DNA of 64,000 bases from Coix lacryma-jobi var. lacryma-jobi (taxonomy: Eukaryota > Streptophyta > Magnoliopsida > Poales > Poaceae), in assembly GCA_009763385.1 (NCBI GenBank), contig CM019828.1, positions 23,507,000 through 23,570,999 on the forward strand. Direction: 5' to 3'. Below, one piece after another: positions 11,640 through 23,222 of the stretch. The translations under genes and the position numbers were made by a program. The notes under the pieces were generated by a model. It was not told the origin of the DNA and did no database searches. It saw nothing but the letters and a program-made list of their open reading frames with translations. Position 1 is the stretch's first letter, and each line of letters starts with the position of its first letter.

Positions 11640-12935
11640 TGTCGGTGTTTCTGCCCGGGGGTATGACACCAACTAGTAATATGATCGCGTGCTCTCTTCC
11701 TGGATGGTGATGCAAGATGACACAAGGATTTATCCTGGTTCGGGCAAAGAAAGCCCTACGTCCAGCGGGGGAGGAGGTTCTTGTATTACTTGCACCTAAG
11801 TGCTTGTACAGGGGCAATACAAGCTCAATGAGCGTGGACCGGAGTCCGGACTCGTGTGTGTGTGTGTGGACTCGTGTCGCGCAAGCCCGTGCGTCCCCCG
11901 TGGACTCGCGCGTTGTCTCCTGCGCGCGAAGGGCCCTGGCGTCCCCTTTTATAGAACAAGAGGAGGCCAGGGTTTACACAGGATTGACATGTACAACGCT
12001 CGATATGGCGAAGGGTAGGAACTCTGTCTTGTCGAAGTCACTGTAGCCAACGTGGGTGTTGCTGTTGAGGCGTCCTTGATGCGTGGCCTCCATCCCGGGC
12101 GCGGACGTGGAGGCGTGGCGATGTGGAAGCCGTACAGCACCCATCCCGGCACGTACAGGACACGGCGGGGTCCCTCCGGGTCTTGGGGTACCTGTCCTCC
12201 AATAGCGTGAAAGTAGCCAGGGCTCGAGGGGCTCAGAGCCGGCCTCGAGGTGGCGCCTACGGGGGGCTCGAGTCCCCCCGCAGTTATGGGCAAGTCCCGG
12301 GAAACCCGATTGAGCAGCGGGTATCCGGGCCTCGAGACGTGGCTTGGACGTGCAACAGTATAGGGTATGGGTTAACAGTGCCGAACTGGCGCCTTTTTGC
12401 CCATGCTTGTGGCGAAAACGAGACTTGACTCTGCCCTGGTTCACTGTGGTACACGTCGGGTTGCAGTGGACGTGACTGGAGTAGGTGGACGCATTAAATG
12501 CGCGGTACGGGATTGGTACGGTCATCAGGCTGGGGAGCAGGAAGCTTCCTCTTCGTGGAGGGCTTCGAAGGGTAGTGGAGCGCTCGCTCGAGGCCGGGCG
12601 CGGAGGGCTCGGGTGAGCGGAGGTTGAGCTCCAGCTCGAGGCCTAGGGTGTGACGAGCCTCGAGGGATAGGCTATCGTGCTGGAGGGGCTCGAGGTCCCC
12701 GCGCGGGGTCCCGAGGAGCGGTGCACAGCTGTAGCGGGTTCGAGGGATAGGCTACCAGGAGGCGGTCGGTAAGGTTTTGGCAAGTCTAAGCTCCCTGGCG
12801 GTGGGCCAGCGTTGCAGGCTCCGAGGGGTTGGTTTCTTGGAAGGTTAGCCTAGCTGGGTTTATTAATTGGTGTTCTAGGTCTAACCTATTTGTTTTGCGT
12901 TGATTGGGGGTACCCCTTTGGCGTTCCCCCGACAG
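11640..12935 (-). repeat. 5' LTR of Tat copy 1
   Basis: Starts TGTCGG and ends CCGACA on the plus strand, giving the TG...CA ends and inverted terminal hexamers expected. Length is 1296 bp. It aligns with the two LTRs of copy 2 but is visibly more diverged from them than they are from each other. CTCGAG hexamers are frequent, as through the whole element. Confidence 0.9.
11946..11953 (-). promoter_or_regulatory. Probable LTR TATA box, Tat copy 1
   Basis: The minus strand reads TATAAAAG here, at the same place as 49911-49918 in the 5' LTR of copy 2. It would drive the genomic gag-pol RNA (inference from position and conservation). Confidence 0.5.
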
Positions 12936-13034
12936 ATAGGAGAGTGGATTAGAGGTATAGAAAGAAAAAAAATTCAGTGAACCGCTACTAGGAATGTTGT
13001 ACTGAACATTGACTCCATTGGCTAGAATTCGGAA
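12936..13034. other. Short unassigned spacer between two retroelements
   Basis: Ninety-nine bases between the outer LTR end of Tat copy 1 and the first LTR base of the Tork-like fragment. No ORF or known motif. 'GAATGTTGTA' occurs twice (near 12993 and at the LTR start). Confidence 0.4.
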
Positions 13035-13600
13035 TGTTGTAGACTCAAATCCTATTTAGAATAGGACTCAAGAAGGAGAGAAAGGGTGTTATTAGGACTT
13101 CAGTATACTAGGTCTTGAGTGTAGAATCCTACTAGGAGTAGGACTCCTATTTGTATGTATGAGGGCCTGGAGGGGACTATATAAATCAAGGGGTAGAGGC
13201 CATATGCATCACAACAAGATCAAGAAAGATAACCAAGCCAACACAAGGGATCTCATCCAAGGATTATACGGAGCAATTAGGAGCGCTCAAGAGGATTAAG
13301 CTAGACAGTTCTATTGCACTAGATTCTTGTATAGAGCAGGAATCGGTGGGTCCTGGAGGGTGAAGTAGGGTTGTGAGAGAGCGGCAATCACTTGTACTCT
13401 TTTGGAGTTGTGCTAATAGAATTTGCGGTAGGCTTCGCCAAATCCTAATCTCTTGTCGTGGTTGCTTCATTGTCATCTAGGGTTTTCTACGCTATTTGAC
13501 TATATCGTTCTTGATACGGTGCTAGCTTGTGTCATATTCACAACATCCTTTCAAAGATCCGAAGGCTGCTGCACATAACTAGGGGTATCAGATTATAACA
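13035..13600 (+). repeat. 5' LTR of Tork-like copy A
   Basis: Starts TGTTGTA and ends ATAACA next to the primer site; length 566 bp. It matches the reverse complement of the 563-bp LTR at 25454-26016 over its whole length. Confidence 0.85.
13178..13186 (+). promoter_or_regulatory. LTR TATA box, Tork-like copy A
   Basis: TATATAAAT within 'GGACTATATAAATCAAGG', identical in context to the box in the 5' LTR of copy B. Position within the LTR suits a Pol II promoter for the element RNA. Confidence 0.6.
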
Positions 13601-13602
13601 AG

Positions 13603-13619
13603 TGGTATCAGAGCCAAGG
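13603..13619 (+). other. tRNA-Met primer binding site, Tork-like copy A
   Basis: TGGTATCAGAGCCAAGG begins two bases inside the LTR. TGGTATCAGAGC is the standard initiator tRNA-Met complement used by plant copia elements. Confidence 0.8.
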
Positions 13620-13678
13620 TCGGATTGATTTGATTTTGTGAGAAGGTTGACAGGGCTAGGAAGCACAAAATTAAGACG

Positions 13679-14420
13679 ATGTTAGGGATGTGGAATCAAG
13701 TAGAGAAATTTGATGGCAAAGGGAATTTCAGCGTGTGGCAATGCGTGGTACAAGATGTGCTACTCCAACAAGGATTTATTGATGCTCTTGATGGCACCAA
13801 GACGGACAAGATAACTGATGAAGAATGGAAGGTGATGGAGCGAAAGGTTTTCAGTACAATTCGGCTATGTCTCTCCGATGAGGTAAAGTACTCGGTAATC
13901 AAGGAGAATTCACCGACGAAATTATGGAAGAGCCTAGAAGAGTTGGATATGGTAAAGTCGCTGACAAATCGGTGGGTACTAAAGCATCAACTATTTAGGT
14001 CACACATGGTAGAAGGTACATGATTCGTCGACTATCTAAATGTCTTCAACAAGCTTGTCACGCAGCTGATTAGTGTGGATGAGAAAATTGAGGATAACGA
14101 TAAAGTCGTCATATTGGCTTCATCCTTACCACCATCGTGGGAGCAACTAGTGATGAATATTCTCGTCAGGAAGACTACTCTCAACTTTAATGAGACAGTA
14201 ACATATCTACTGGAGGCAGAGTCCTTGAAGAAGCTACAAGATTTTCATTCTCGGGTGATCAAGCTTTGACTGTTTCAAGTGGAAAGGAAAAGTTAAGAAT
14301 CATGGGAAGAAGAAAGGCAAGAGCAGGACAAACGTACATGCTATCTATGTGACAAGGAGGGTCACATGATAAAGGACTGTCCAAGTTTGAAGACTATGAG
14401 AGGAACATGCTCAGTGGCAA
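13679..14420 (+). pseudogene. gag: gag of Tork-like copy A, broken
   Basis: Begins with the same 'GMWNQVEKFDGKGNFSVWQ' block as the intact ORF of copy B, the usual start of copia gag polyproteins. A CGA-to-TGA change creates a stop at 14021-14023; the frame then continues to 14269, where an indel shifts it. The zinc knuckle ('CYLCDKEGHMIKDC' in copy B) can be found near 14340-14385 in a shifted frame. Sequence ends shortly after, at the deletion breakpoint. Confidence 0.8.
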
Positions 14421-14579
14421 GTATGCGCGCCTAACCATATTGCCAACCTTGTTCCTTCTGTTGTACTAATTCATTAATCCATCTATCTACCAAGAAATAG
14501 TCCTAGAAAAAATAATACCAAGAAAATATTCACCACTACAACATATTTTAACCGAGAGGACAAGAAAGGCTGCGAACAC

Positions 14580-15190
14580 AAGGTTGATATGTGTCCTTAT
14601 GGTTCGACCTTGTGACGAGTGATTGTTAATAGGCTCACATCATGTTGGAGTGAGTGTGCGACATGTCTGTTGGCTTGTTGGTTTCCAGATGTGGAGTTCA
14701 GAGGCAATGATTGATGGCGAGGTGATGGTCAAGTAGAGACGTAAGGGTTTTCTGCTGTAGTGGTAGTAAGGATGTTAAGTAGTAGGCTATAAATAAGGGA
14801 CAACACCCCTCATCCCTTTTCATCACTCTAGATAGACTATTTTCATTTTATCTGTTAGGGTTTCCTTACCCATAGCTATTGTAGTGATCCACAGTTGAAA
14901 CTTTCATATGTGTACTGCAAATCCACGAAATATGGTCGCGGCTACCTTGTCTTCTCATTGGGGATTCTGCTGAATTTGTTGTCTGCAATGTTCTCCATGT
15001 TCTTCCTCTTTCTCCTCTCTTCATTTTGCGAGAACTTTTGATTCGAGGCATCTTTCCTCAATCCATTTGAACCAGTTTGTGCTAAGACGTGAGATGAATC
15101 TGTCCACCAAAGGAATTGGATTAATTCCTCACGAGCACATAGATCGGGTTGATTTCGTTCTCGTGCCAAACTTTTTTCCTTTTGTAAGAC
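14580..15190 (+). repeat. Decayed Sirevirus-like LTR fragment
   Basis: Blocks align in order with the LTR at 28974-30903, including 'GTCAAGTAGAGACG' (14729 onwards) and the region around 'AAGGAATT...CTCACGAGC...AGATCGG' near 15110-15150. The palindrome array of the intact LTR is missing between 'GAGACG' and the downstream blocks, and the 3' third with the CCGGAC repeats is absent. Divergence is high, so this is an old or distinct family member. Confidence 0.6.
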
Positions 15191-17330
15191 CATAAACTTT
15201 TCCTAAATTTAAAATAGATGGAAATGATTTATTATTGAATTTGTTTGAACATTTAATCTAGGGATTAAATAATTTTCACAAATTAAAATTAAGCTAGAAA
15301 CATGTTGTTGCATTCATGTCTTTGCATTTTAATTTTTGAGATGAGTGGTTTTGTCAGAAAATGTTTTGCATTCAAATTGCTTTTGAAAAGAGTTTGAAAT
15401 GCGCTGAAAATAAAAATAAAAGTCTTTTTTGCCCATCTCCTTCTTTCTCCCTTTCGGCCCGACTAGCTCGGTGGCCCAGCTCGCCCGACCCTCTCTCTCC
15501 CGCGCTGTGCCATAACCTTTCCCTCCCGCTCGCGGCCCAGCAGGCCAGCCTGTCCGTGCGCTGCAACTGCCGCCTCCGTTCCTCTCTGCGGCTTACTAGG
15601 CAGGCCCACGTGTCAGCCATTTTCTCCTCCTCCTGCTCGCCCGCGCGCAGCCGCCTGAGCTCGCAACTGCTGCTGCCACATGCCTCCACTTCTTCCGTGT
15701 GTCGTGTAGACGCCCCGCTCCCCTCCTTTGTCTATTTACAGCGTGTTTGGTTTACCGATTCATTCCATCCGGCATCAGGTGAACCCGCCGACAATAGAAT
15801 GGGTTCGTCCGACATTTTTCGCGGAATGAGTTGGTCCTCTGTGATCGCTTACAATTTATTATACGGGGGAACCAACAAATGACGGTCAGGACAGTTCCAT
15901 GCCAGGAACCAAACAACATTGGCAGCTTCGGTACTAGGTTCGGATCGTTCCGGATCACCTCGCGACACAAAGCAAACATGCTAGCGGACCGCATCGCTCT
16001 TTGCTCTCCCTTTCCCTTTCCCTCATTTCACCCCCTCACCCTCTGCGAACCACGCTGCGCCACAGCCTCGTCGTAACCGCCGCCGCCTGCCGAGCTCGAC
16101 TCGTCGTCCGGCTGCAGCGCCACCCAATTCAACCCGCTGAAGAGCTTAGCGACGGTGTAAGGTTGCGCCCGAACCCCTTTTCTCTCTTCCTTGGACTCGG
16201 AATCGCCCTAATCACTGTCTTTTCTCGAGCAATTTCACCGTGGTTCCTGAGCTTTCTCCGCCGTTGTGGTCACCGTGGTGAGCTCTGTCATGCTCCCCTC
16301 TATCTCCCGGTGCCTTTCCCTTGCGAAAGGGTTGCCTCTAGGGTCGTTGCAGCGAACGCCGGTGAGGTTTCTCGCCGTTGGCCATGGCCGCCGCCGCGCG
16401 TCCAGTTTTCGCCGCCACGTGTTCTGCTCCCGCCGGTCACGCGCGCCGCCCGACTTCTCTCTTTCCTCCCTGCCTAATCTGCACCCTCCGCCGAGGATCC
16501 GAGGGCTCAGATCAGCCGATACCCCTTCGAGAGTTTTTGCTAAAGAGTCGTCGGACTTTTGGGGAATCAACCCGCAGTCTCTGGCCGAATCCAAATCAAT
16601 TTAAAATTCTTTTTAAAATTTGATTTAAATTCAAATGCATTTCCAGTAAATTACAAGTTTGCCACTGCAAAAAAACGCTTATAAAATCCACGCTTTAGAT
16701 CCGATTTGGCCCGTTCAAATTGCGTTAGGTTCGTAATTTAGTTTTCTACCTATTTATGCCTCTGTTAGATAATTTAGACCAGTTTAGTTTTGGGGTTAAT
16801 GTTAATCAAGTATGGGGCTTTAGAAACCCCGTTTTAGTCGTAACTTTCGTGTCTTAAGTGTTTTCAGTGAACAAAATAACGATGTGATCGTAGCGATGCG
16901 TACTTATGTTTTATCAAATTTATATTTTAGTTTATTACTGTTGGGTGTATTGTTCTAATTATAGACCTATTTGTCCTGTATGTTTGCCCTGAAATGCGTG
17001 CGTGATGCTATGTGTTTGAGTATAGATGGTGAACAAGTCTGGTACGAGCAGCAACAGGAAGATCTCCAGTACACCGAGCAAGGCAAGTATAGCATGGGAC
17101 TATCTTGACGACCTATTCACTTTAAATACGCATTTCATATTGCACGTGTTTACTAAGCAACCCTAAAGATCTACTTAGCGTTGTTTACTTGTGATATTCT
17201 TGATACCGATGGGTTTAACTGCATGTGGGTAGAATACTAGCAGTGCTGAATTTATTCTAAATGATTGTGTCCACAGATAAATAATCTTATGTATGGAATA
17301 ATACAAACTGTTAAATAAACTAACTGTTGG
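15191..17330 (+). other. Unassigned region resembling a long plant LTR and leader
   Basis: No supported protein. 15430-16540 is GC-rich and pyrimidine-rich with scattered 'GCCGCCGCC' and 'GGTGAGCTCTG' segments; 16600-17330 is AT-rich and contains 'GAGCAAGGCAAGTATA' near 17085. This composition and the last motif remind me of long LTRs of Del/Tekay-type gypsy elements in grasses. No LTR ends, primer site or ORF were found, so the assignment is tentative. A MITE-like insertion is listed separately. Confidence 0.35.
15742..15917. mobile_element. Possible small DNA transposon with GTTTGGTT termini
   Basis: 'CGTGTTTGGTTTACC' near 15742 faces 'AGGAACCAAACAAC' ending near 15917; GTTTGGTT/AACCAAAC is an 8-bp perfect inverted pair. 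Many grass MITEs carry GTTTGGTT-type ends. No clean target duplication is evident, so it could be chance. Confidence 0.3.
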
Positions 17331-18769
17331 CAAAAGCTGGGATTTACAGTGCTACATGGCTTCTTTGATTTTCATTTTTGTTCCATGATGCATCACATTC
17401 CCATATATATGATTCTTAGTCCTCCTTGGCAGACGGATGAATCAAAATCTCATATGACTGATTGGCTAGGTCGATATAGGTTCTATCCTAAACAGCAAGG
17501 GCCATCAAAAGGTATGTAACATCTTTTGGTTCCTTTATTTATAAGGAGCCCAATGCACAGTTTCTCAAAAAACCTAAAGAGAAGAGCTCCGCATGCCACG
17601 ACATTTGCCTTCATCATTATTTTAACATCAGTCTAGCTACTGGATGTCCTTCTCAATAGTTTGTCATCATTCCATAAATTTGTTGGGATCAAGAGGTCCA
17701 TTATTAGATGCCCATCATACGGATGTGAAAAGAGAGGAGCAGGCTGTTAAATGACACCGTACAAAAAGATGGAGCACGCTCTACTCTTGCCCTTCAAATC
17801 GGCAGGGCAGGGGATGGTTCGACTAATAGTAGCCACAAGATCGAGCAGACATTGATTTTTGGTGTCACAAGAGCAGACATGTCATGAACGCTTTGCTCGC
17901 GGGCTATGTATACCACGATCAGGTTTCTGCTTCAATTTTTAATTTGGCACTGCCGAGATAGCCATGAATTCAAATACTTTTTGTGCCAGGTCGGTCATGG
18001 CCATTCTCACATCATGATTGTGCACTTGTGGTTTCCAAATTCTTTGCACATAGAAAAACACATGCCGGCCTATGATAATCTTTGGCGACTTGAGGTCATA
18101 GTTCATCCCCGCTCCACCATCACGACGATGGTAGATTATTGGCCAACAACATCACTTCCTTTCTTAGCTAGTAAACATCTTGTTTCATGATACTTCGCAT
18201 GTTTAGATGCAGCATAAGTATAGGAATCTCCGAATAGTGATACATGTTTGTCTAACAGACCTCCCAAATTGCGAGTGGATTCAATCAATTAATCCTATAT
18301 GCTGTTGCCAACCTACTGTAGAGAAAAAAAAGGTGGAAGTGGCTGCAATTTATGAACTATATGCATGGATAGCCAATATATTACCTCAGCTCCTTGATCT
18401 TTCCGCATCATTCAATAGCTACTGGATGGGATGAGATCGATATAGAAGATCCGTTTTATAGACAGAAGCACCAAGCTCTAGAAATAATTGTGGGCATTGA
18501 GGCGGTTATCAAAAAAAAAAAAAATGGAATTCAGGCTTTAATACTGTTTTCCGAGCTGAGATTCTCCAATTTCTATGTCCAAGGTCAGTCGGAAAAACAA
18601 AAAAAAAATTGATTTTGGAGCATTAGTCTTAAAACAGAATTTCTAGGCCCTAAATGTTTTGAAATGAGAAAGTGATCAACGAAAAATTTGCATATCTCTT
18701 GAGTACTGGAACTTTGGCTTAGAATGTTTCTCCATCCGAAGTACTATGAAAAATAAAAAAAATCATCTT
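17331..18769. other. Intergenic DNA with no supported gene
   Basis: AT-rich, only short ORFs without recognisable domains. 17430-17790 shows patchy similarity to 55970-56240 (for example 'GGTTCCTTTATTTATA' against 'AGTTCCTTTATTTATA', and 'GATCAAGAGG' shared), which suggests an old duplicated segment. Confidence 0.45.
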
Positions 18770-19253
18770 CAAGGGCGGGGCATTTCCTTTTTGGTCTACC
18801 CTCTCCAGTTACCATGGATGATATGTTCAACACATGGTCCAGGAGAGGCGATAGACAGTTAAATGATCTTTTATTGACTGCTGCGTCATCGGTATGTTGG
18901 AGTATCTGGCTGACACGAAATGAAGTAGTTTTTGACAAAAGCAAACCAAAATCTTTTGCAGGTACTATTCAGGGGAACTTACTGGCTTCGGCAGTGGGCA
19001 AAGCTGCAGAGATTTGATGGCGTCCGGGATAGTTTGGTCGCTGCTGCCAGAAGCTTGGAGACCGCCGCTTTGCAATTTTTTAGACCGTTTGGATGGTTAT
19101 CTAATAATTTGATTGGTTTGTAATGGACAATGCTTTTTTCGGTTCTGTGTCACCTGGGTTACTTGTGTCAGTAGTGGTGTCTGGTTTGTAATAATGGGCC
19201 TGAGTCTATCTTGTGATAGATGAAGCCGGATACTTTATCATTATTAAAAAAAA
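18770..19253 (+). pseudogene. 3' end of a LINE (L1-type) ORF2
   Basis: The translation 'SSVCWSIWLTRNEVVFDKSK' is the conserved block near the C-terminus of plant L1 ORF2, after the zinc-binding RT-associated domain. It is followed by a short 3' UTR and an A-rich end (TTATTAAAAAAAA near 19243-19253). The fragment is strongly 5' truncated. The left boundary and target duplication were not resolved. Confidence 0.65.
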
Positions 19254-20145
19254 TAGAAGTGGTGGAAAGCGGCCTGGAAGTCGTGCTCTTTGCTTCTCTT
19301 CTTGTTTCCTAATGCTTCACATGCCCAGAAGATCATTGAACTAGTGATTCCAACCAATGAATCCAACCTAAACAAGAAAAGTATGCTGCCCAGTACGTAT
19401 ATGTATCAGATTTTGTAAAAAGCTACAGATCAAGCCACACTACATGATGATGAAGGCAATGTTAGCCATGTTACTTTGCCTCTTGGTTCTTTCCATGTCA
19501 ATACAACTACAAGATATTGTGGTCACTAGCTTGCCATTTTTTTTCCTTTTGTGCAGAAACAGCATGCTGTGACTAGAGGGCATATTATAAGCAGGTCAGC
19601 TGAGCTTACAATACATTCTATCCTTTATACCTACCATGTGCTTTCTGTGGCACCATTCAACAAACCATCAATGGAAGACACAAATGGAGCCAATGATGTA
19701 TGAGAATCACTAATAGTTGCACGAGATGCAGGTTTATATAGATAAACATAAGGTACATACTCTCACATGCTTATATACCGAAATGAACATGACCACTGAT
19801 TCATACCCTCCTTCGAGAATCAGTTCCGGTATTTCGAAGAAAAAATTTTACAAGAAAATTTTATATATCCTTGACGATGGTGATCTACAAGAAAATTACA
19901 TTAAACGAGAAACACAAATATTTTTCCTTGATGGTTGATAGACATGGAAATTACATTAAACCCACAAAAGTTAGTATATCCCTTTGATATTAAGTCTACA
20001 TTGAAAATAATTAGCTATACTCTTCCCGATGGTCTTCCAAAACTGAAGATGCCATAATTTTCTGTCAACTTAATGTAAGAAAAATGATCACCGGAGACAA
20101 AGCTTCTGTCAGGGAAACTGACAGCAAAAAGGCAATATCTTTGTC
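19254..20145. other. Intergenic DNA, diverged duplicate of 26880-27260
   Basis: No gene found. 19290-19740 has collinear patches with 26880-27260, including 'CTTCCTGATGCTTCACATG'-like, 'TTTGCCTCTTGGTT' and 'CACCATTCAACAAAC'-like stretches. I read this as an old duplication of non-coding DNA. Confidence 0.4.
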
Positions 20146-20160
20146 ATGAATCCTTGATGG

Positions 20161-20323
20161 AGGGCTCCCACCCCTCATGTTTCTTGTTTTTCGTCTGTGT
20201 TGTGGGCTTCGTTGGTAATCCGTGGATTACCTGCGAATCCTTTTGTACCTTCTATGTGTAGGTCTATTGACCACTCTCTTCTGCTTAATGAAAAACGGGT
20301 TATATCCCCGATCTCGAAAAAAA
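20161..20323 (+). mobile_element. Short 5'-truncated retroposed insertion with 15-bp target duplication
   Basis: A 163-bp insertion ending in GATCTCGAAAAAAA is flanked by perfect 15-bp direct repeats ATGAATCCTTGATGG at 20146-20160 and 20324-20338. A-tail plus a long target duplication is the signature of LINE-mediated target-primed reverse transcription. The body holds no ORF and is probably a LINE 3' UTR; a SINE is possible, but I see no A/B boxes. Confidence 0.75.
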
Positions 20324-20338
20324 ATGAATCCTTGATGG

Positions 20339-21295
20339 GAATTTGCATATTGGTTCCAAGATAGAATTCCATCCCATGACTGTTTTACCACTGGGGCTGG
20401 GCAAACATGAAATGGCATTTTCGAGTTCTGAGACTCAGGACACATGTAATTTTTGATCTTTTCTATAACGAATGCTATGGTGCTAGTTGAACAGTGGAAA
20501 GAAATTGGAAACAAAATTACTAGAGAAGGTCCTGAAAACGGTTGTGACAAGGCATTCAAGAGTTCAAAAATAATATCTTGGAAGGAACTAAAAGAGTAAT
20601 ATAAAGACTGGTATCATATACGCAGTGACTGGTGCCAATGATGGTACATATATCATGATTAGTATTGTTTGGTAGGAGATCGGTCGAGATCATCTCTGCC
20701 TTTTGGGATCCGGAGATGATGGTGTCTATAGTTCGATCGCCTGTGTATTTTAGTTTCTTTTTTATAATTCTTGGACTGCTTTCTTAGCAGAAGCTTTTTC
20801 ACTAGTACACATTCACAAATTAGACCACAAAATAGCAAATGAGGGAAGCTGTGATCTAGGAAGCTCAGCACAGCAACAATTACAAACCTTTACACCTTAC
20901 CATGTGTTCTCAGTGGACTCTATTTCTAATAACCAATACGATGTATATAAATTGCTCTTTTTTTTTTTGCATGAACCCTTGAACATGTCTTGGAGTATGA
21001 AAACCACCTGTACCATTCAAAGTTCTTTTGCCCGTGAACAAATGTTACGATAATTCCATTTTGTCCCTGGATCTTTGTCTTCGAATTTGGAAAAAAGAAA
21101 TGCACTCCTAGCTTCTTGGTTGGTGTGCCAGCAAGGTCGTTGGCCCTTATAGTTGGCATTATAGCTAGAGTGCTGATCCTTATCTAAAAATATTAGAAGA
21201 GGTGCTGGTGAAGGTCTGCTGCTCAGAGATGATCTTCATGCTGTCGCAGCCTTTGCTTCTCTGATTCATGACGAATCCTCTGCTTCTCTGCTTCA
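20339..21295. other. Intergenic DNA with no supported gene
   Basis: AT-rich. 20870-21060 resembles 27170-27400 ('CACCTTACCATGTGTTCTC' against 'CACCTACAATGTGTCTTC'; 'CCCTTGAACATGTCTTGGAG' against 'CCCATGAACATGTCTTTGAG'), so it belongs to the same diverged duplication. Nothing else recognised. Confidence 0.4.
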
Positions 21296-22690
21296 TTTTT
21301 TTTAATAAGGGATAACAAATATCCGGTCTCTACACCCGAAGGTGTACACAGCCAATTATTACAACGTCTCGAATTGAACGAAAAAAAGGAGAAAGCCAGA
21401 ATCTTTAACATAGACCAGGACACTAGAACAAACAATATAAGTGTTTCCACCCTCTATTTGAAAACTCTAAAGCAATTATCTCTAGTTTCTTGCTCATCAT
21501 AGAGAGGGCGTCCTTGGCTTGCTCGTCACGCTGCAGCTGAGCTCAGAAGCGCAGCCAATACGCTCCCCTAAAAATAACCTGCGATATAGAGTTAATTTTC
21601 ATCTTGTTAAAAATATCATCGTTACGGCATCTCCAGATACCCAGCACAGGGCCGCGACCCCAACCCAGATCAACCTTTTGATCGGCCTATGCTGATTATT
21701 GAGCCAGTTGCCAAACATATGACTGATAGATCTCGGTTGGTCTAAATTAGTAGCAAAAAAGATAATCCTCCAAATCATTTTAGCAAAGGGACAATCGAGG
21801 AAGAGGTGTTGGATAGTCTCATTCCTGTTACAACAAATACATTTCTGGCTCCCTTTCCAGTTTTTCCTAGCGAGGTTGTCTTTGGTTAGGACGACCCCCG
21901 TTGTAGGAACCAAAGAAAGATTTTAATTTTTAGAGGAATTTTTATCTTCCAAATCTTCTTATGTTGAAAAGGTGGTTGAGAATCCATTAGGTGCAGATAC
22001 ATTGAGCAAACAGAAAATAACCCGGATTTGGTTAAGCTCCATTTCAAGTAATATGCACCTTCCACCAAGTCAATATTTGAGATCCGCGCTACTAGATTAA
22101 GCCATTCTATAAGGTTATTGTCCACTAGAGCCCTTCTAAAAGAGATGTTTAGAGGACTTGTGGTCATTACTTTAGATACCGTTGCATGAGGATCACGCAC
22201 TATATTATATAAAGAAGGATGTTTAACTTTCAGAGGCTTATCTCCTACCTCATCCCAAAACCTCGTCTGGTTCCATCTTTAATATCGAAAGAACCTTTGG
22301 CCAACACCTCATCTTTGATACGCATGAGGCCTCTCAAAAAATGACAATCATTAGGTTTAGCTGTCACTTGAGTGAGGGTCTTCGATGTTAATTTTTATTC
22401 CTTAACATAGACTGCCACATGCCATCCGTGTTTAGTAAATTAACCAACCACTTGGCCAATAAGCATTTATTTTGTAATTGTAAATTAATAATACCAAGAC
22501 CCCCTTGGTCCTTAGGACGGCATAAGATGTCCCATCTAACCAGCCTATATTTATGCTTGTCCGAAGAGCCTTGCCAGAAAAACCTTGATCTGAAATGATC
22601 AAGCTTTTTGAGAACTCCTTTAGGGATCTCAAAGAAGGACATCATCTGCTTCATGTACAAGCTACCATAGGCTTCGCAACTTTGTGCTTA
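21296..22690 (-). pseudogene. LINE (L1-type) ORF2 3' half, broken
   Basis: Read on the minus strand. 22388-22660 encodes the end of RT ('FFWQGSSDKHKYRLV', 'KDQGGLGIINLQLQNKCLLAKW'). 21886-22200 and 21599-21913 give the zinc-binding domain found after LINE RTs ('FLWFLQRGS', 'CICCNRNETIQHLFLDCPFA'). Frames are broken by several stops. The 3' UTR ends in a T-run on the plus strand (21296-21303), i.e. an A-tail. The 5' end is truncated near 22690. No clear target duplication was found. Confidence 0.85.
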
Positions 22691-23222
22691 TGCTGATCAA
22701 TGAACCTTTCGGAATTCCAGGACAGACATTAGGCTCATCCATAAGAGTGGTGGCCTAAACCAAATACATCTATTGATTGGTCCTATGTGGCATCTTCTCC
22801 TTTCGAACCCATTGTATTTGCTGATGCATCATATGCCCTGGAATGATAAATTGAATAAACATTGATTTCTTAGGTCTGCAGTTCCACAAGCTAATAGGGA
22901 CGATGGCACTTCATGTCACCTCAGCTCCGGGTTCTATTGCTTTTTCACATCAATATATAGTCACCAAATGTTCCAACTACTAGCATTGGCACTATGGATA
23001 ATAAATGTGGTAGCTAGAGAAGCCTTTTATAAGGAGCCAGTACTACTACATAATTGATTTCTAGAGGTGCAGAATTTTCTCAGAGCTGCCTCTAGAGAGT
23101 CCTCCATCGGGCCCCACCAAAAGAAGTATGTCTACAAATTCATTTTAGAGGCGATTTGCGATAAGAGAGTTATGTTGAAAATATGAATTATTGTGTGTTG
23201 TTGCAAGTTCCTGAGAACGATG
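22691..23222. other. Unassigned DNA left of Tork-like copy B
   Basis: No gene. 23055-23160 carries 'CTAGAGGTGCAG' and 'GCTGCCTCTAGAG', an inverted pair matching similar motifs right of the copia insertion (26150-26235). Confidence 0.4.

Larger units (their letters stand above)
1..12935 (-). mobile_element. Ty3/gypsy Tat-lineage LTR retrotransposon, copy 1 (3' end outside window)
   Basis: The element is read on the minus strand: 5' LTR at 11640-12935, then gag, protease, RT, two RNase H domains and integrase down to 5038, with an antisense gene at 174-4492. Its layout is collinear with the complete copy at 35759-50894. By that comparison roughly 2.2-2.3 kb, including the 3' LTR and polypurine tract, lies left of position 1. 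No target duplication can be tested because one end is missing. Tat assignment rests on the second RNase H (known for Tat elements), the extra antisense ORF (known in several Tat families) and the domain order. Many indels and stops are visible, so it is not autonomous. Confidence 0.9.
13035..14423 (+). mobile_element. Tnt1/Tork-like Ty1/copia element, 5' fragment (copy A)
   Basis: A complete 5' LTR, a tRNA-Met primer site and most of gag are present. Similarity to the full copy at 23223-26016 stops near 14423, inside gag just after the zinc knuckle. Protease, the rest of the internal region and the 3' LTR are absent. The right end therefore looks like a deletion breakpoint rather than an element terminus. 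Confidence 0.85.

Noticed and set aside
11172..11666. Plus-strand ORFs opposite gag
   Set aside because: Shadows of the GC-rich gag N-terminus; composition explains their length.
15361..16600. GC-rich region with several ORFs as a host gene promoter and first exon
   Set aside because: ORFs are low complexity, overlap in several frames, have no recognisable domain, and the surroundings look like LTR debris.
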